A stretch of DNA of 64,000 nt, from NCBI GenBank assembly GCA_030123605.1, contig CP126123.1:2522001-2586000 (forward strand). The letters are read 5' to 3'. Both the position numbers and the translations under genes were made by a program. The DNA comes from Nitrospira sp. (lineage in GTDB: Bacteria; Nitrospirota; Nitrospiria; Nitrospirales; Nitrospiraceae). Below the pieces are notes generated by a model. The model searched no databases, was not told the origin of the DNA, and saw nothing but the letters and a program-made list of their open reading frames with translations. Numbering within the stretch: the stretch's first letter is position 1; every line of letters begins with the position of its first letter. Positions 16,111 through 25,624 of this stretch are shown one piece after another.

Positions 16111-18843
16111 GTGCAGACCCACATCCTCATCGTCGATGACGATCCCGATATTCGGGAATCGCTCGGCGACATGTTGTCCCACGAAGGCTATGTGGTCCGG
16201 AACGCCGCCTCCGGCGCCGAAGCGCTTGAGCGCGCCAAACAGGAGCGCTACGAAGCGGCGTTGCTCGACATTCAACTGCCGGACCTGAACGGACTCTCCG
16301 TCCTCAAAGTGATGATCGAGCTGGACCCTTCTCTGCCCATCATCATCCTGACGGGCAATGCCACACCGGAGAATACGATCGGCTCGCTCGCCAAAGGCGC
16401 GTTTGCCTATTTGACGAAACCCTATAACTCACAGGAGCTGAAGGCGGTGCTCCGCCGCGCCGTATCGGTGAAGGGACTGGCGGTTCGTGCCGAGCACGTG
16501 GAGCAGGCCCTGCAGGCCAGTGAAGAGCGGTTTCGAGCGCTGGTGGAGTCGGCGACGGATGCCATCGTATTGGCTGATCAAAGCGCCCATATCATCTGGT
16601 GGAACCGCGCGGCCGAGCGGATGTTCGGCTACAACAAACAAGAGGCGCTGGGCCATGCCCTCACCATGTTGATGCCGGAGCGGTTCCGATCGGCGCATGA
16701 CGCCGGCATCATGCGTGTGACTCAAGGAGGGACGTCCAAATTGATCGGTTCCACGATCGAGATGGTGGGCCTGACGAAAGCGGGACAAGAATTCCCGGTC
16801 GAACTTTCCCTGGCCTCGTGGCATGCGAAGGAAGGGATATTCTTCAGCGGCATCATCCGCAACATTACCAGGCGCAAGCGGGCGGAAGAGTCCGTCGTCA
16901 GGCTGAGCCATCAGAATGCCTTGATCCTCGACAGTGCGGGGGAAGGCATTTTCGGTCTCGACCTTCAAGGCCGTGCCACCTTCGTCAATGCGACCGGAGC
17001 ACGGATGCTGGGCTGGAGTTCGGCAGAGTTGATCGGCAAGACCATGGCGCCCCTCCTCTACCGGACGGAAGGAGACGAGTCCTCCCCGGCATCCGACCCC
17101 TTCTCCCTGCAATCGGCGCTCCGCGACGGCGTCATCCATCGCGTCCAGAACGAGACCTTTGTCAAAAAAAACGGCTCCCCCTTTCCGGTACACTTTGTCA
17201 CAAGTCCTATTCGGGAACAGGATCGACTGGTCGGCGCCGTGGTGGTCTTTCAAGACATCGCGGAACGGAAACGGCTGGCAAGCCTTCAACAAGCGCAACT
17301 CTCCATCAGCCATCTTCTCGCCCAGGCCGGCACCATCGAAGAGGCGACCCCGCAACTCCTTCACATGGTCGGCGAGATGGGATCGTGGGAAGCGGCACTC
17401 TTGTGGCACCAGACGCCGAATGGTGAGGCCATGGCCTGCCGGGGGGCCTGGGTCCGTCCGTCCGGCCGCTGGGATGACTTCGTCACCCTCTGCCGCAACA
17501 GTTCATTCCCACCCGGTATCGATTTTCCCGGAGTCGCCTGGAGCACCAAACTCCCTCTCTGGATTCCGGACGCCCTAACGGACTCACGCTTCACCCGCAG
17601 GCCGACCGCCTCTCGTCTGGGGCTACACGGAGCCTGCGCAGTGCCTATCCGAACCGGCGATGTGATCCACGGCGTCTTGGAGCTGTTTTCTGACGGCAGC
17701 CGTCCGGCCGACAGCAACCTCTTTCACATCATGGCCGACACCGGCATGAAGATCGGGCAATTCATCGACCGTGCCCAGGCGGAACAGGCTTTGCGCGCCA
17801 CCCATGACATGACGCAGAACCTGCTGGCCGGGTTGCCCGGCGCCATTTTCCTCTGTGGGCGTGATTTGCACATTCAATACGCGAACACCCTGGCCCATCG
17901 CTACTTCGGTCAAGTCGGAGCATCGCTGATCGGCCGTCCGCTCTCCGACTATCTTGCCCTATCCGAGCCGGCGACCCACACCTTGTTGCAGGAACGGTCG
18001 GCCTTGCCGGTCGAGTCGGCTTGGGCCATGTCGGAGCGTGAGTGCGAAATCGCCAAGCGAGTCTATCGTTATCGATTCTTCCCCGTGACCACCCCTGAAC
18101 AATCCCACTATCAGATGGGCGTCGTGCTCTGGGATATCACCGAGGAAAAACAGCTCCAGGATCAACTCATCCAGGCCGAAAAACTCTCCAGCCTCGGCAC
18201 GATGGTGTCCGGTATGGCTCACGAGATCAACAATCCGGCCCAGGCCATTCTCAGTATGGCCGAGTTGATCCAAGAAGAAGAGGACCCTGCCAAGGTCAAG
18301 GAATTCGCGGCCGATATCGTGGACTATGCCCGCCACGTATCCACCGTGGTGCGGGACTTCGCCAGTTATGCCCGTTCGTCCGGCCGGGACGGAGAGACCG
18401 TGATCGATGTGGCGGAGCGTCTCATGGAAGCGGTCAAGATGGTTCGACGAGGACCTCATTTCGGCTATGTGGAGGTCGTCACACACTTCGAGGCCCTCGC
18501 TTTTTTCCGCGCACGCAAGGGTGAGATCGACCAGGTATTCGTCAACTTGATCAGTAACGCCGCCCAAGCGATGAACGGAACCGGCTGCTTGACGCTGGCG
18601 ACCGCGCAGGATGGCGATTGGATCGACGTGACCGTCGCCGACAACGGTCCCGGCATTTCCCCTTCTGTCCTGCCGAAAATTTTCGATCCGTTTTTCACCA
18701 CGAAAGAAGCCGGGAAGGGGACCGGCCTCGGGCTCAGTATCGTCCATCAAATCGTGACGAAACATGGCGGAACCATCACGGTGGACAGCACCGAGGGACG
18801 GGGCACCACCTTCCGTTTGCAGTTCCCGGCCGTACCGCGGTAA
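16111..18843 (+). CDS. Hybrid sensor kinase: receiver-PAS-PAS-GAF-PAS-HisKA-HATPase
   Basis: 910 residues, soluble (no membrane segment). N-terminal receiver with [13 protein letters not shown] and phospho-acceptor Asp53. PAS near residues 137 and 265, GAF about 392-553, third PAS near 565. HisKA carries His704 in [14 protein letters not shown], the HEINNP form of NtrB/ZraS-like kinases. The HATPase has [17 protein letters not shown] and [10 protein letters not shown] boxes. I chose the GTG just before the receiver; a start 123 bases upstream would add an unrelated Cys-rich leader. An N-terminal receiver on a kinase suggests it is itself phosphorylated by an upstream kinase, probably the membrane kinase before it. 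A single-domain receiver gene follows 14 bases later. Confidence 0.9.
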   Translation: MQTHILIVDDDPDIRESLGDMLSHEGYVVRNAASGAEALERAKQERYEAALLDIQLPDLNGLSVLKVMIELDPSLPIIILTGNATPENTIGSLAKGAFAYLTKPYNSQELKAVLRRAVSVKGLAVRAEHVEQALQASEERFRALVESATDAIVLADQSAHIIWWNRAAERMFGYNKQEALGHALTMLMPERFRSAHDAGIMRVTQGGTSKLIGSTIEMVGLTKAGQEFPVELSLASWHAKEGIFFSGIIRNITRRKRAEESVVRLSHQNALILDSAGEGIFGLDLQGRATFVNATGARMLGWSSAELIGKTMAPLLYRTEGDESSPASDPFSLQSALRDGVIHRVQNETFVKKNGSPFPVHFVTSPIREQDRLVGAVVVFQDIAERKRLASLQQAQLSISHLLAQAGTIEEATPQLLHMVGEMGSWEAALLWHQTPNGEAMACRGAWVRPSGRWDDFVTLCRNSSFPPGIDFPGVAWSTKLPLWIPDALTDSRFTRRPTASRLGLHGACAVPIRTGDVIHGVLELFSDGSRPADSNLFHIMADTGMKIGQFIDRAQAEQALRATHDMTQNLLAGLPGAIFLCGRDLHIQYANTLAHRYFGQVGASLIGRPLSDYLALSEPATHTLLQERSALPVESAWAMSERECEIAKRVYRYRFFPVTTPEQSHYQMGVVLWDITEEKQLQDQLIQAEKLSSLGTMVSGMAHEINNPAQAILSMAELIQEEEDPAKVKEFAADIVDYARHVSTVVRDFASYARSSGRDGETVIDVAERLMEAVKMVRRGPHFGYVEVVTHFEALAFFRARKGEIDQVFVNLISNAAQAMNGTGCLTLATAQDGDWIDVTVADNGPGISPSVLPKIFDPFFTTKEAGKGTGLGLSIVHQIVTKHGGTITVDSTEGRGTTFRLQFPAVPR

Positions 18844-18857
18844 CAAGGAGGTGCGCC

Positions 18858-19295
18858 ATGGCCGGAGACATTCACAGTCCCGACAGTCCGCGTGAAGGAC
18901 GCATCCTCGTCATCGATGATGAAGCCTCCATCCGCAAGCCGATCCGCATTGCGCTGCTGCAGGCCGGGTACGAAGTCGTGGAGGCCGCCGACGGACAGGA
19001 GGCCATCACGGCGCTCAGGGATGGAGACAACCCGCTGATGGTCGATGCGGTACTGTGCGACATCCGCATGCCGCGCATCAACGGAGTCGACGCCATCTTG
19101 TACTTTCGGGCGCAGCATCCTTCGATTCCCGTGATCGTGCTGACCGGCTATCCGGATTGTGACTTGGCGATCTCGTTGATGAAACTGGGGGTGAGCGACT
19201 ATCTGGTGAAACCGATCACCAAGCAGGATCTGCTGCGGACTCTCAAGTGTGCGGTGGGCAATCACCAGCTCTTCAAGAATCAGTTCGTCGCCTAA
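18858..19295 (+). CDS. Single-domain response regulator receiver (CheY-like)
   Basis: 145 residues, one receiver: RILVIDDEASIRKPIRIALL, phospho-acceptor Asp68 in LCDIRMPRING, Thr in VIVLTGYP and Lys in YLVKPITK. No output domain. A strong AAGGAGGT ribosome site sits just after the hybrid kinase stop, so both are made from one transcript. It is the likely last phospho-acceptor or a shuttle in this relay, and would act through a protein partner outside the window. Confidence 0.92.
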   Translation: MAGDIHSPDSPREGRILVIDDEASIRKPIRIALLQAGYEVVEAADGQEAITALRDGDNPLMVDAVLCDIRMPRINGVDAILYFRAQHPSIPVIVLTGYPDCDLAISLMKLGVSDYLVKPITKQDLLRTLKCAVGNHQLFKNQFVA

Positions 19296-19329
19296 CCCGC
19301 AGCAGCGGATCGGCGGCGGCAGGAGCGGG

Positions 19330-20103
19330 CTAGGAAGACGATTGTGCCGGGGGGCGAGGGGAATAGGCTCGTTTGAACACCGAACGCAATCCGAAGTAGG
19401 CAAATGAGTCCTTGAGGTTGGAGTAAAGCCGTTTGAACGGGCCCATGTCGGAATTCGTGACGTACTCCATCGTCAGCACGATCCGCTCCTCCTGTTCTCC
19501 CAGCGGAGTGACCGCATGCCAGAGTTTATCCCCGTTGAAGATCACCAGGTCGCCCGGCGCCGTGGCCAATTCCCGATGGACGGGCTGCTTCCCCGGCACA
19601 TCCTTGAATAGATCACAGACCAAGCGGCACTGCTGAGACCGATCGAGCAGCCCCATCAAAATCGTGTAGCGCGCGCCCTTGTAATAGGACGTATCGTAGT
19701 GGTAGCCGATGTGATCGCCGGCCTCGGTGTAGTAATAGAGCGCGCAGGAATGGGGGTCGTTATCCGGACAGAGCAGTAGGTTGACCTTGGTCATCCGATT
19801 GAGCATCGCGCGGAAGGCCTCGGAGCGATAGAGGTCGATGAACTGCGGCGCCTGTTCCCTGACCGCGTAATAGCTGACGCTGCCGCCCTTCTTATGGCCC
19901 GGGATGTAATTGCGATTGAGCCCGGCTTTCAGAGCCTGCGCCTGCGGCACCAACATCGCCTCCACGAATTCTCGCGGCAGGAACTCGGGAATGTAGAGGA
20001 ATTCATTCTGTTCCCAATAGTCCCGCTCCAACCGATCCAGGTCCAACGCCGCGACCGCCCGCTCCACCGTTTCTGTGACTGTTCCGGTACATACGTCGCT
20101 CAT
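19330..20103 (-). CDS. 2-oxoglutarate/Fe(II)-dependent dioxygenase-like protein
   Basis: 257 residues. The metal-binding H-x-D is seen in IGYHYDTSYYKG, the distal histidine in DKLWHAVTPLG and the 2OG-binding arginine in EERIVLTMEY. This is the jelly-roll arrangement of prolyl-hydroxylase/phytanoyl-type oxygenases. An in-frame start 39 bases upstream lies inside an AT-rich repeat, so the second ATG is preferred. Convergent with the response-regulator gene; 56 bases downstream of lolA. The substrate is not recognisable; neighbours (lolA, ftsK) give no hint. Confidence 0.75.
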   Translation of the reverse strand: MSDVCTGTVTETVERAVAALDLDRLERDYWEQNEFLYIPEFLPREFVEAMLVPQAQALKAGLNRNYIPGHKKGGSVSYYAVREQAPQFIDLYRSEAFRAMLNRMTKVNLLLCPDNDPHSCALYYYTEAGDHIGYHYDTSYYKGARYTILMGLLDRSQQCRLVCDLFKDVPGKQPVHRELATAPGDLVIFNGDKLWHAVTPLGEQEERIVLTMEYVTNSDMGPFKRLYSNLKDSFAYFGLRSVFKRAYSPRPPAQSSS

Positions 20104-20118
20104 GTCGTCCCCATCACT

Positions 20119-20152
20119 GATCATTCGGAATTCATCACTCATAATTCAGAAC
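20119..20152. repeat. AT-rich ATTC/GAATTC dispersed repeat, solo copy
   Basis: Contains ATTCGGAATTCATCACTCAT followed by AATTCAGAAC, close to the repeats that flank the IVP-type gene at 8896-9369. It fills the spacer between lolA and the dioxygenase gene and provides an alternative ATG to the latter. No IVP-type gene accompanies it. Confidence 0.55.
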
Positions 20153-20159
20153 GGCTTCG

Positions 20160-20879
20160 TTACGGTCTGCTCAGCACCGGCGCCCTCACGACTTCTACAT
20201 CGGACGGTGTCTTGAAATCAAATAGATCATCCTTCAAGCCGTTGTTCGGCTTCAATTCCGAGAACTCGAAGGTGGCGACGTTGCCGCTGACCTCGTGCAA
20301 CGCGATGGTCTTGAGGAAGTAGGTTTTCGGCTGCACTTCGATCACGATCCGCTGAATCGCCCGCTCCGGTTCGGCCCGCCCGTCCTTCGGCGTCAACGAG
20401 AGGAGAGGAATGCCTCCTGCCCCCCGCTCCCTGTTCGCCGTCGGCGCGATGTCGAACTCCTCATCCAACTTGGCCACCCCCTGCAACAATTGCAACGGCG
20501 CCTGCGAGGCCGCCATATAGGTCAGCTTACCGACGAGCACCTGCTTATGCTCCGGGACGTACATCTTGACGTCGTCTTTGTTGACATAGATCTCTTCCGT
20601 CGCCGGTTCGATATAGTCCCACCGCAGGTGTCCCGGTTTCTTGATGTAAAAACGGCCGGTCGAGATCACCGGGGTGGAAAATCCCTCGATCTTCGTCTTC
20701 TGTGTGAAAGAGGCTTGGAGATCCTTGGTTTTTTCATATCGCCCCTGGATCTTCTTGACCACCTCCTGCACTTCTTGCAATGCCTTTTCATCGACCGGCT
20801 GTTCTTCAGCCGCCGATTGAGACAGGGCCAGGAGTCCGCTCATGGCGACCATGACCATCACGACACAGATCCGCATCAT
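20160..20879 (-). CDS. lolA: Outer-membrane lipoprotein chaperone LolA
   Basis: 239 residues with a signal peptide (VMVMVAMSGLLALSQSAAE). The body has the LolA pattern: IQGRYEKTKDLQASFTQKTK, STGRFYIKKPGHLRWDYIEP, then DDVKMYVPEHKQVLV. LolA takes lipoproteins released by LolCDE at the inner membrane and carries them through the periplasm to the outer membrane. Its start overlaps the ftsK stop by 4 bases (ATGA), so the two are co-translated, an arrangement seen in many bacteria (ftsK-lolA). Confidence 0.9.
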   Translation of the reverse strand: MMRICVVMVMVAMSGLLALSQSAAEEQPVDEKALQEVQEVVKKIQGRYEKTKDLQASFTQKTKIEGFSTPVISTGRFYIKKPGHLRWDYIEPATEEIYVNKDDVKMYVPEHKQVLVGKLTYMAASQAPLQLLQGVAKLDEEFDIAPTANRERGAGGIPLLSLTPKDGRAEPERAIQRIVIEVQPKTYFLKTIALHEVSGNVATFEFSELKPNNGLKDDLFDFKTPSDVEVVRAPVLSRP

Positions 20880-23302
20880 GTTTCCTCTTCTCCGACCGGT
20901 CCGCGACGTCCCAGAACCTCCCGGCGTCCGTCCCGTCCCGCCGCCCCGACCACCCCTTCCGCCTCCATTTGCTCGATCATCCGCGCCGCCCGCGGATACC
21001 CGACCCGCAGGCGCCGTTGAATCAGCGACGCAGAAGCCTGCCCGGTGGACAACACCAGATCCTTGGCCTGTTCATAGACCTCGTCCTTGGCCTCTTCCGC
21101 TTCCGCTTCATCCTGTTTGAGTGATTGCAACTCACGGCAATAGGAGGGCAACGCCTGCTTCTTGACGAATTCCACCACCCGCCGCACATCATCGTCCGAG
21201 ACGTAACAGCCGTGAATGCGCATCAACTTCCCGGTTCCCGAGGCGAGATAGAGCATGTCGCCGCGACCGAGCAGGGCTTCCGCCCCGTTGGCATCGAGAA
21301 TGGTCCGGGAGTCGGTTTTGGACGACACTTGAAACGCGATGCGCGCGGGGAAGTTCGCCTTGATGAGCCCCGTCAGCACATCGACCGACGGCCGCTGGGT
21401 CGCCAACACCAGATGGATCCCCGAAGCTCGCGCCATCTGGGCCAATCGCGCAATCTTGTCCTCCACATCCTTCGGCGCCACCATCATGAGGTCCGCCAAC
21501 TCATCGATCATCACCATGATGTAGGGCAGGGGTTCCGGCGGGGTCGGCGCAACCGAATCGGTCGGTCCATTGTCGCCGGCCGGATCGGCAGCCTCCCCCT
21601 TCGAGAGCCGGTCCTCCTCGGACAGAAACGTCAGCTCCACTTGCTGTGGTTTCTCCGATTGCCAGGCATCCGAGACAACCCCGTGCAGATCGGAAATCTT
21701 ACGGTTGTAGGCATCGATGTTGCGCACGCCCGCCTCGGCCAAGAGTTTATACCGCCGTTCCATTTCCTGCACTACCCAGCCCAGGCCGCGGGCGGCCGAC
21801 TTGGGGTCGGTGATGACGGGGCGGAGTAGATGCGGAATGCCGTCATAACTTTGGAACTCCAACATTTTCGGATCGATGAGGAGCAGTTTGACTTCATTGG
21901 GCCGCGCGTTGAACAGGATGCTGAGCAGCATCGTGTTCAAGCTCACGCTCTTGCCGGCCCCGGTAGCCCCCGCGACCAGGAGATGGGGCATCGTCTTGAG
22001 GTCGGCGCTGACGGCGCCGCCGAAAATATCCTTCCCGAGGGCCAGGCTCAACTTGGAGCGCGAACGGGAGAAGGGCGCGCTGGTCACCACTTCCTTCAAC
22101 GAGACGGTTTCCCGGTGCGGATTCGGCACCTCGATCCCGACGACCGATTTGCCTGGCAGCGGCGCCACGATCCGCAGGCTGATGGCCTTGAGCGCCAAGG
22201 CCAGGTCATCGGCCAGGTTCACGATGCGCGCGACCTTGGTGCCGGGCGCCGGCTCGAATTCATACATGGTCACGACCGGTCCAGGTCGCACCTCCGTCAC
22301 CCGCCCTTCGATCGCAAAACTTTTCAAGGCCTTGGTCAGGATCTCGGATTGCAGGTTGAGTTCCTCATCGCTCAGCCTGGCGAGGGGTCCGGAGGGATCA
22401 CTCAATAACTCTTGGGGGTCAGGCAGGATGTATCCGTCCGAGACGGAGGGGCTCACCGCCACCGTCGCCGCCGGTTCTTCGATTGTTGCGCGTTTCTCCA
22501 CCCTGATCGGCGGTTGAATCTTGGGCGGCGGCGTGGGAACCGCGATCTGCTCAACCGCTTCTGCCACCACCTGCACCTCACGGTCCAACGCAGGCTCTTC
22601 GACCTCGCGCGGCGTGCGCGGCTTCACGCGGGATCGCTTCGGTTGACTTTCGTGAGCGACCGGCCACTCCGGCAACCAATCCGCTATCCGCTCACGTGCT
22701 GCGGCCCACCAGCCGGGACAGCGCTGTAGCAACAGGGTCAAGGAAACCGGCACCGTGAACAGGAGGGCGACCATCAATCCGGTGAGGATCACGATGTGCG
22801 CACCGGTATTGGCAAAATAGCTCCTGGCGCCGCCGGCCAACAGCTGACCGATGATGCCGCCTGCCATGCCGCGATTGACCCACCCGCTGGCGATGGTCGG
22901 AACCGCCGTGACTTCCAAGTGCAGAAACGCGCTCAAGAACACCATGGCCGCGACACCGCTGCCGGCGTTCCTGAGTCGAACCGTGAGGGGGATGGGCGTG
23001 AAACAACGGGCGCCGAGCAGGCTGAGCAGGATCGGAAACAGATAGGCGGCGCCGCCGACCATGAAAAAACAGGCTGCCGCCGACAGCGCCCCTACCGACC
23101 CGATCATGTTCTTGGGCTGACCGGCTGCTGCTCCCGATGCCGCAACCGATTTGGTGTCGTCGGGAACGAACGAAACCAGACTGAGCAGGATCAAGAGGCC
23201 GGCCGCGATCAGGAGAACCCCGATCACTTCACGCTTCACATGTGAGGAACGGGAAGGGGCTGAGCGGGCGTCACCGCGCTTTGCCGTGGTGGATACACCC
23301 AT
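20876..23302 (-). CDS. ftsK: DNA translocase FtsK
   Basis: 808 residues. Four or five N-terminal membrane helices (e.g. REVIGVLLIAAGLLILLSLV) anchor it at the septum. A Pro/Glu-rich linker follows (about residues 230-330). The motor domain holds the Walker A VAGATGAGKSVSLN, Walker B YIMVMIDELADLMM and the HLVLATQRPSVDVLTG block. The C-terminal gamma winged helix (STGQASASLIQRRLRVGYPRA, ARMIEQME) would read KOPS polarity sequences. It pumps DNA towards dif for chromosome dimer resolution. The linker is short compared with E. coli, as in SpoIIIE/SftA-like members. Start chosen at MGVSTTAKR; the upstream extension overlaps a non-coding spacer. Confidence 0.95.
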   Translation of the reverse strand: MGVSTTAKRGDARSAPSRSSHVKREVIGVLLIAAGLLILLSLVSFVPDDTKSVAASGAAAGQPKNMIGSVGALSAAACFFMVGGAAYLFPILLSLLGARCFTPIPLTVRLRNAGSGVAAMVFLSAFLHLEVTAVPTIASGWVNRGMAGGIIGQLLAGGARSYFANTGAHIVILTGLMVALLFTVPVSLTLLLQRCPGWWAAARERIADWLPEWPVAHESQPKRSRVKPRTPREVEEPALDREVQVVAEAVEQIAVPTPPPKIQPPIRVEKRATIEEPAATVAVSPSVSDGYILPDPQELLSDPSGPLARLSDEELNLQSEILTKALKSFAIEGRVTEVRPGPVVTMYEFEPAPGTKVARIVNLADDLALALKAISLRIVAPLPGKSVVGIEVPNPHRETVSLKEVVTSAPFSRSRSKLSLALGKDIFGGAVSADLKTMPHLLVAGATGAGKSVSLNTMLLSILFNARPNEVKLLLIDPKMLEFQSYDGIPHLLRPVITDPKSAARGLGWVVQEMERRYKLLAEAGVRNIDAYNRKISDLHGVVSDAWQSEKPQQVELTFLSEEDRLSKGEAADPAGDNGPTDSVAPTPPEPLPYIMVMIDELADLMMVAPKDVEDKIARLAQMARASGIHLVLATQRPSVDVLTGLIKANFPARIAFQVSSKTDSRTILDANGAEALLGRGDMLYLASGTGKLMRIHGCYVSDDDVRRVVEFVKKQALPSYCRELQSLKQDEAEAEEAKDEVYEQAKDLVLSTGQASASLIQRRLRVGYPRAARMIEQMEAEGVVGAAGRDGRREVLGRRGPVGEEET

Positions 23303-23401
23303 GCGGCGGATCGTAGCACAGGGAATAGGGCTTTTCAAACAAAGGGCGATGTCGCGCAGGCGGTCAAGACCCTGCCCCTGCATCGATGACGAGGTCGGAA
23401 C

Positions 23402-24205
23402 TCACCCCAGGTCTGAATCGAACGAACGCGAGAGTGATCGATAGTCTTCGAGCGTGAGCATCTCGGCCCTGGCCTGCAGCGGTACGCCTGCCGTCGCCAT
23501 CGCGCGGCCGATGCGGTCGGCGGGATACCCTTCGTCACGCAGGGAATTCACCAGCGTCTTGCGCCGATGGGCAAACGACGCCCGCACCAGGCGCCGAAAC
23601 CGTTCGTGTCGCACGGGATCGAACCCATCCTGAGGTTTCATGGTGAGCAACACTACCGCCGAGCCGACCGTCGGGCGCGGTCGAAAGCAGCCGGCGGAGA
23701 CACGAAAGGCCAGTTCCACCTCTGCCGCTTCCTGCGTCAACACAGACAAAATTCCGTAGTCCTTGCTGTTCGGCTTGGCCGCCAGCCTGAGGGCGACTTC
23801 CGTCTGCAGCATCAGGACCATGCGATCGAGTTTCGCGCGGGCGCCGAGCAGGGCGAACAACAACGGTGTGGAGGCATAATAGGGCAAATTCGCCACCACC
23901 ACCGTGCGCGGCGGCAGGCTGTCGAAGGGAAATTCCAACGCATCGCCGATCCGAAGATCGAGGTTACGGCAATGGGCGAGTTGTTCCCGCAGGTGCGGTT
24001 GCAACTGCGGATCGATCTCGACCGCAATGACCCGACCTGCCTCGGCGCACAACCCTGCCGTAAGGGCCCCACGCCCAGGCCCGATCTCCAGCACCTGATC
24101 GTCGGGACGGAGCGCTGCCAGGGACAGGATTTTTCTGATGATGTTCGGATCGATGAGAAAATTCTGACCGAGCCGTTTGAGGGCCGGGGGGAACGAGCGA
24201 GCCAT
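23402..24205 (-). CDS. rsmA: 16S rRNA (adenine1518/1519-N6)-dimethyltransferase RsmA/KsgA
   Basis: 267 residues. Starts ALKRLGQNFLIDPNIIRKIL (family QNFL motif), SAM-binding VLEIGPGRGALT, acidic VEIDPQL and catalytic NLPYYASTPLL (NLPY). It dimethylates two adjacent adenosines in helix 45 of 16S rRNA late in 30S assembly. A GTG 15 bases upstream is a possible but weaker start. Together with pdxA upstream this reproduces the common pdxA-ksgA gene order. Confidence 0.95.
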   Translation of the reverse strand: MARSFPPALKRLGQNFLIDPNIIRKILSLAALRPDDQVLEIGPGRGALTAGLCAEAGRVIAVEIDPQLQPHLREQLAHCRNLDLRIGDALEFPFDSLPPRTVVVANLPYYASTPLLFALLGARAKLDRMVLMLQTEVALRLAAKPNSKDYGILSVLTQEAAEVELAFRVSAGCFRPRPTVGSAVVLLTMKPQDGFDPVRHERFRRLVRASFAHRRKTLVNSLRDEGYPADRIGRAMATAGVPLQARAEMLTLEDYRSLSRSFDSDLG

Positions 24206-24220
24206 GGTCTCGTCTCGCAC

Positions 24221-24541
24221 TTAACCGGAGGCCGGAGGAGTCGCCGCTCGGAGCCGTTTGGCAAGCGTCGTGAGGTGTGAGCGGTAACAGTCCACCTCGT
24301 CGGTGAATTCCTCGATCAGGTCGTTGCTGAAGGAGGGACCGGGATTCTTACACGCCAACTCATCTGCTTCCTTTTTTCCGACATGTTGTTGGAGCAATGT
24401 CACCGTGCGGACCTTCCATTTCGCAATGCGTTCCGAGCCCGACACGGTATTGAGGTTCTGGGCGGTCTGTTTCGCAATCTCATCCAGTTCCTTCACCTGT
24501 TGATCGATCACCGACGATGCAGTCAGTCCCGTTTCCGCCAT
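24221..24541 (-). CDS. Uncharacterised helical protein between pdxA and rsmA
   Basis: 106 residues from an ATG preceded by GTGAGGA; a longer start would overlap pdxA by 43 bases. Mostly helical and polar, with no signal peptide and no membrane segment: SVIDQQVKELDEIAKQTAQN, then ERIAKWKVRTVTLLQQHVGK and DLIEEFTDEVDCYRSHLTTL. Nothing in it matches a family I recognise. Its place in the pdxA-rsmA operon suggests a housekeeping role, but none can be assigned. Confidence 0.7.
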   Translation of the reverse strand: MAETGLTASSVIDQQVKELDEIAKQTAQNLNTVSGSERIAKWKVRTVTLLQQHVGKKEADELACKNPGPSFSNDLIEEFTDEVDCYRSHLTTLAKRLRAATPPASG

Positions 24542-24549
24542 GGAAGTCC

Positions 24550-25599
24550 TCACAGTCCTTTCTGTCGCGGCGCCCTTGTTCTCATCGACCAATTGTTGGC
24601 CAGACGAGCCGTCACCTTCACCGCCTCCAACAGGCTGCCCTGTTCGGCCACCCCCTTGCCGGCGATATCGTAGGCCGTCCCATGGTCCACCGACGTACGG
24701 ATGATCGGCAGCCCCACGGTCAGGTTCACGCAGGTCCCGAAGGCCACCAGCTTCAAGGGTATGAGGCCTTGATCATGGTACATCGCCACCACGCCGTCAT
24801 ACACACCCCTGGCCGCTTTCCCGAACAGGGTGTCGGCAGGCAACGGATCACTGGCCTTGATGCCAGCCGCCCTAGCCAGTCGCACGGCCGGCGCGATGCT
24901 GGTCGCCTCCTCGTCGCCGAACAAACCATGTTCGCCTGCATGGGGGTTCAACGCCGCCACGCCGATTCTGGGCCGCGCGATGCCGAAGTACTTCGTCAGC
25001 CCAAGGTGAGCGAGACGGATGGCCTTGGCGATACGCTCGGTCGTCAACAACGGAGGCAAGGCATTGATCGCCACATGTGTGGTGGTAAACATGATCTTCA
25101 GCGGCCCGCCGACGATCATCATCCCGAACTCTGTACTCCCGGTCAGGTCGGCCAACAGCTCCGTATGGCCTGGGTAATGGTAACCGGCCATGTTCATCGC
25201 CTCTTTGTTGATGGGCGCCGTGACGATCCCGGCTACGCTCCCCGCCTGTGCCAGTTCGACCGCGGACTTGATGAAGGCCACGGAGGCGGCTCCCGTCACA
25301 TCCGTCGCCACACCCATCCGAAATTTCGGCAGGGGATTTCCGAGCGGATCCACCACCGCCACCTGATCCGCCTTTGGCCTTGCTCCGTTCCCCGGTTCCC
25401 ACCCCACCACCTGCAGCGGCAGCTTCAGCCATTTGATGGTCCGTTCGAGGACAGGCCGAGAACCGATGACGACCGGACGACAGAGACGGCCCAACGCCTT
25501 ATCGGCCAAAGCCTTGGCGATGACTTCCGGTCCGATCCCGGCCGGATCTCCCATGGTGAGGCCCAGTAATGGAAGCGGTGTCGCCCCACTTGTGACCAT
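24550..25599 (-). CDS. pdxA: 4-hydroxythreonine-4-phosphate dehydrogenase PdxA
   Basis: 349 residues (E. coli about 330). Signature LGLTMGDPAGIGPEVIAKAL, HYPGHTELLADLTG (metal histidine), LNPHAGEHGLFGDEE and YHDQGLIPLKLVAF with further metal histidines. It oxidises 4-phosphohydroxy-L-threonine in the DXP-dependent route to pyridoxal 5'-phosphate. An ATG 36 bases upstream overlaps the preceding exchanger gene by 11 bases and is an alternative start; neither has a clear ribosome site. Confidence 0.93.
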   Translation of the reverse strand: MVTSGATPLPLLGLTMGDPAGIGPEVIAKALADKALGRLCRPVVIGSRPVLERTIKWLKLPLQVVGWEPGNGARPKADQVAVVDPLGNPLPKFRMGVATDVTGAASVAFIKSAVELAQAGSVAGIVTAPINKEAMNMAGYHYPGHTELLADLTGSTEFGMMIVGGPLKIMFTTTHVAINALPPLLTTERIAKAIRLAHLGLTKYFGIARPRIGVAALNPHAGEHGLFGDEEATSIAPAVRLARAAGIKASDPLPADTLFGKAARGVYDGVVAMYHDQGLIPLKLVAFGTCVNLTVGLPIIRTSVDHGTAYDIAGKGVAEQGSLLEAVKVTARLANNWSMRTRAPRQKGL

Positions 25600-25624
25600 T
25601 GACGAGCGACGATCGACGGTTTTT

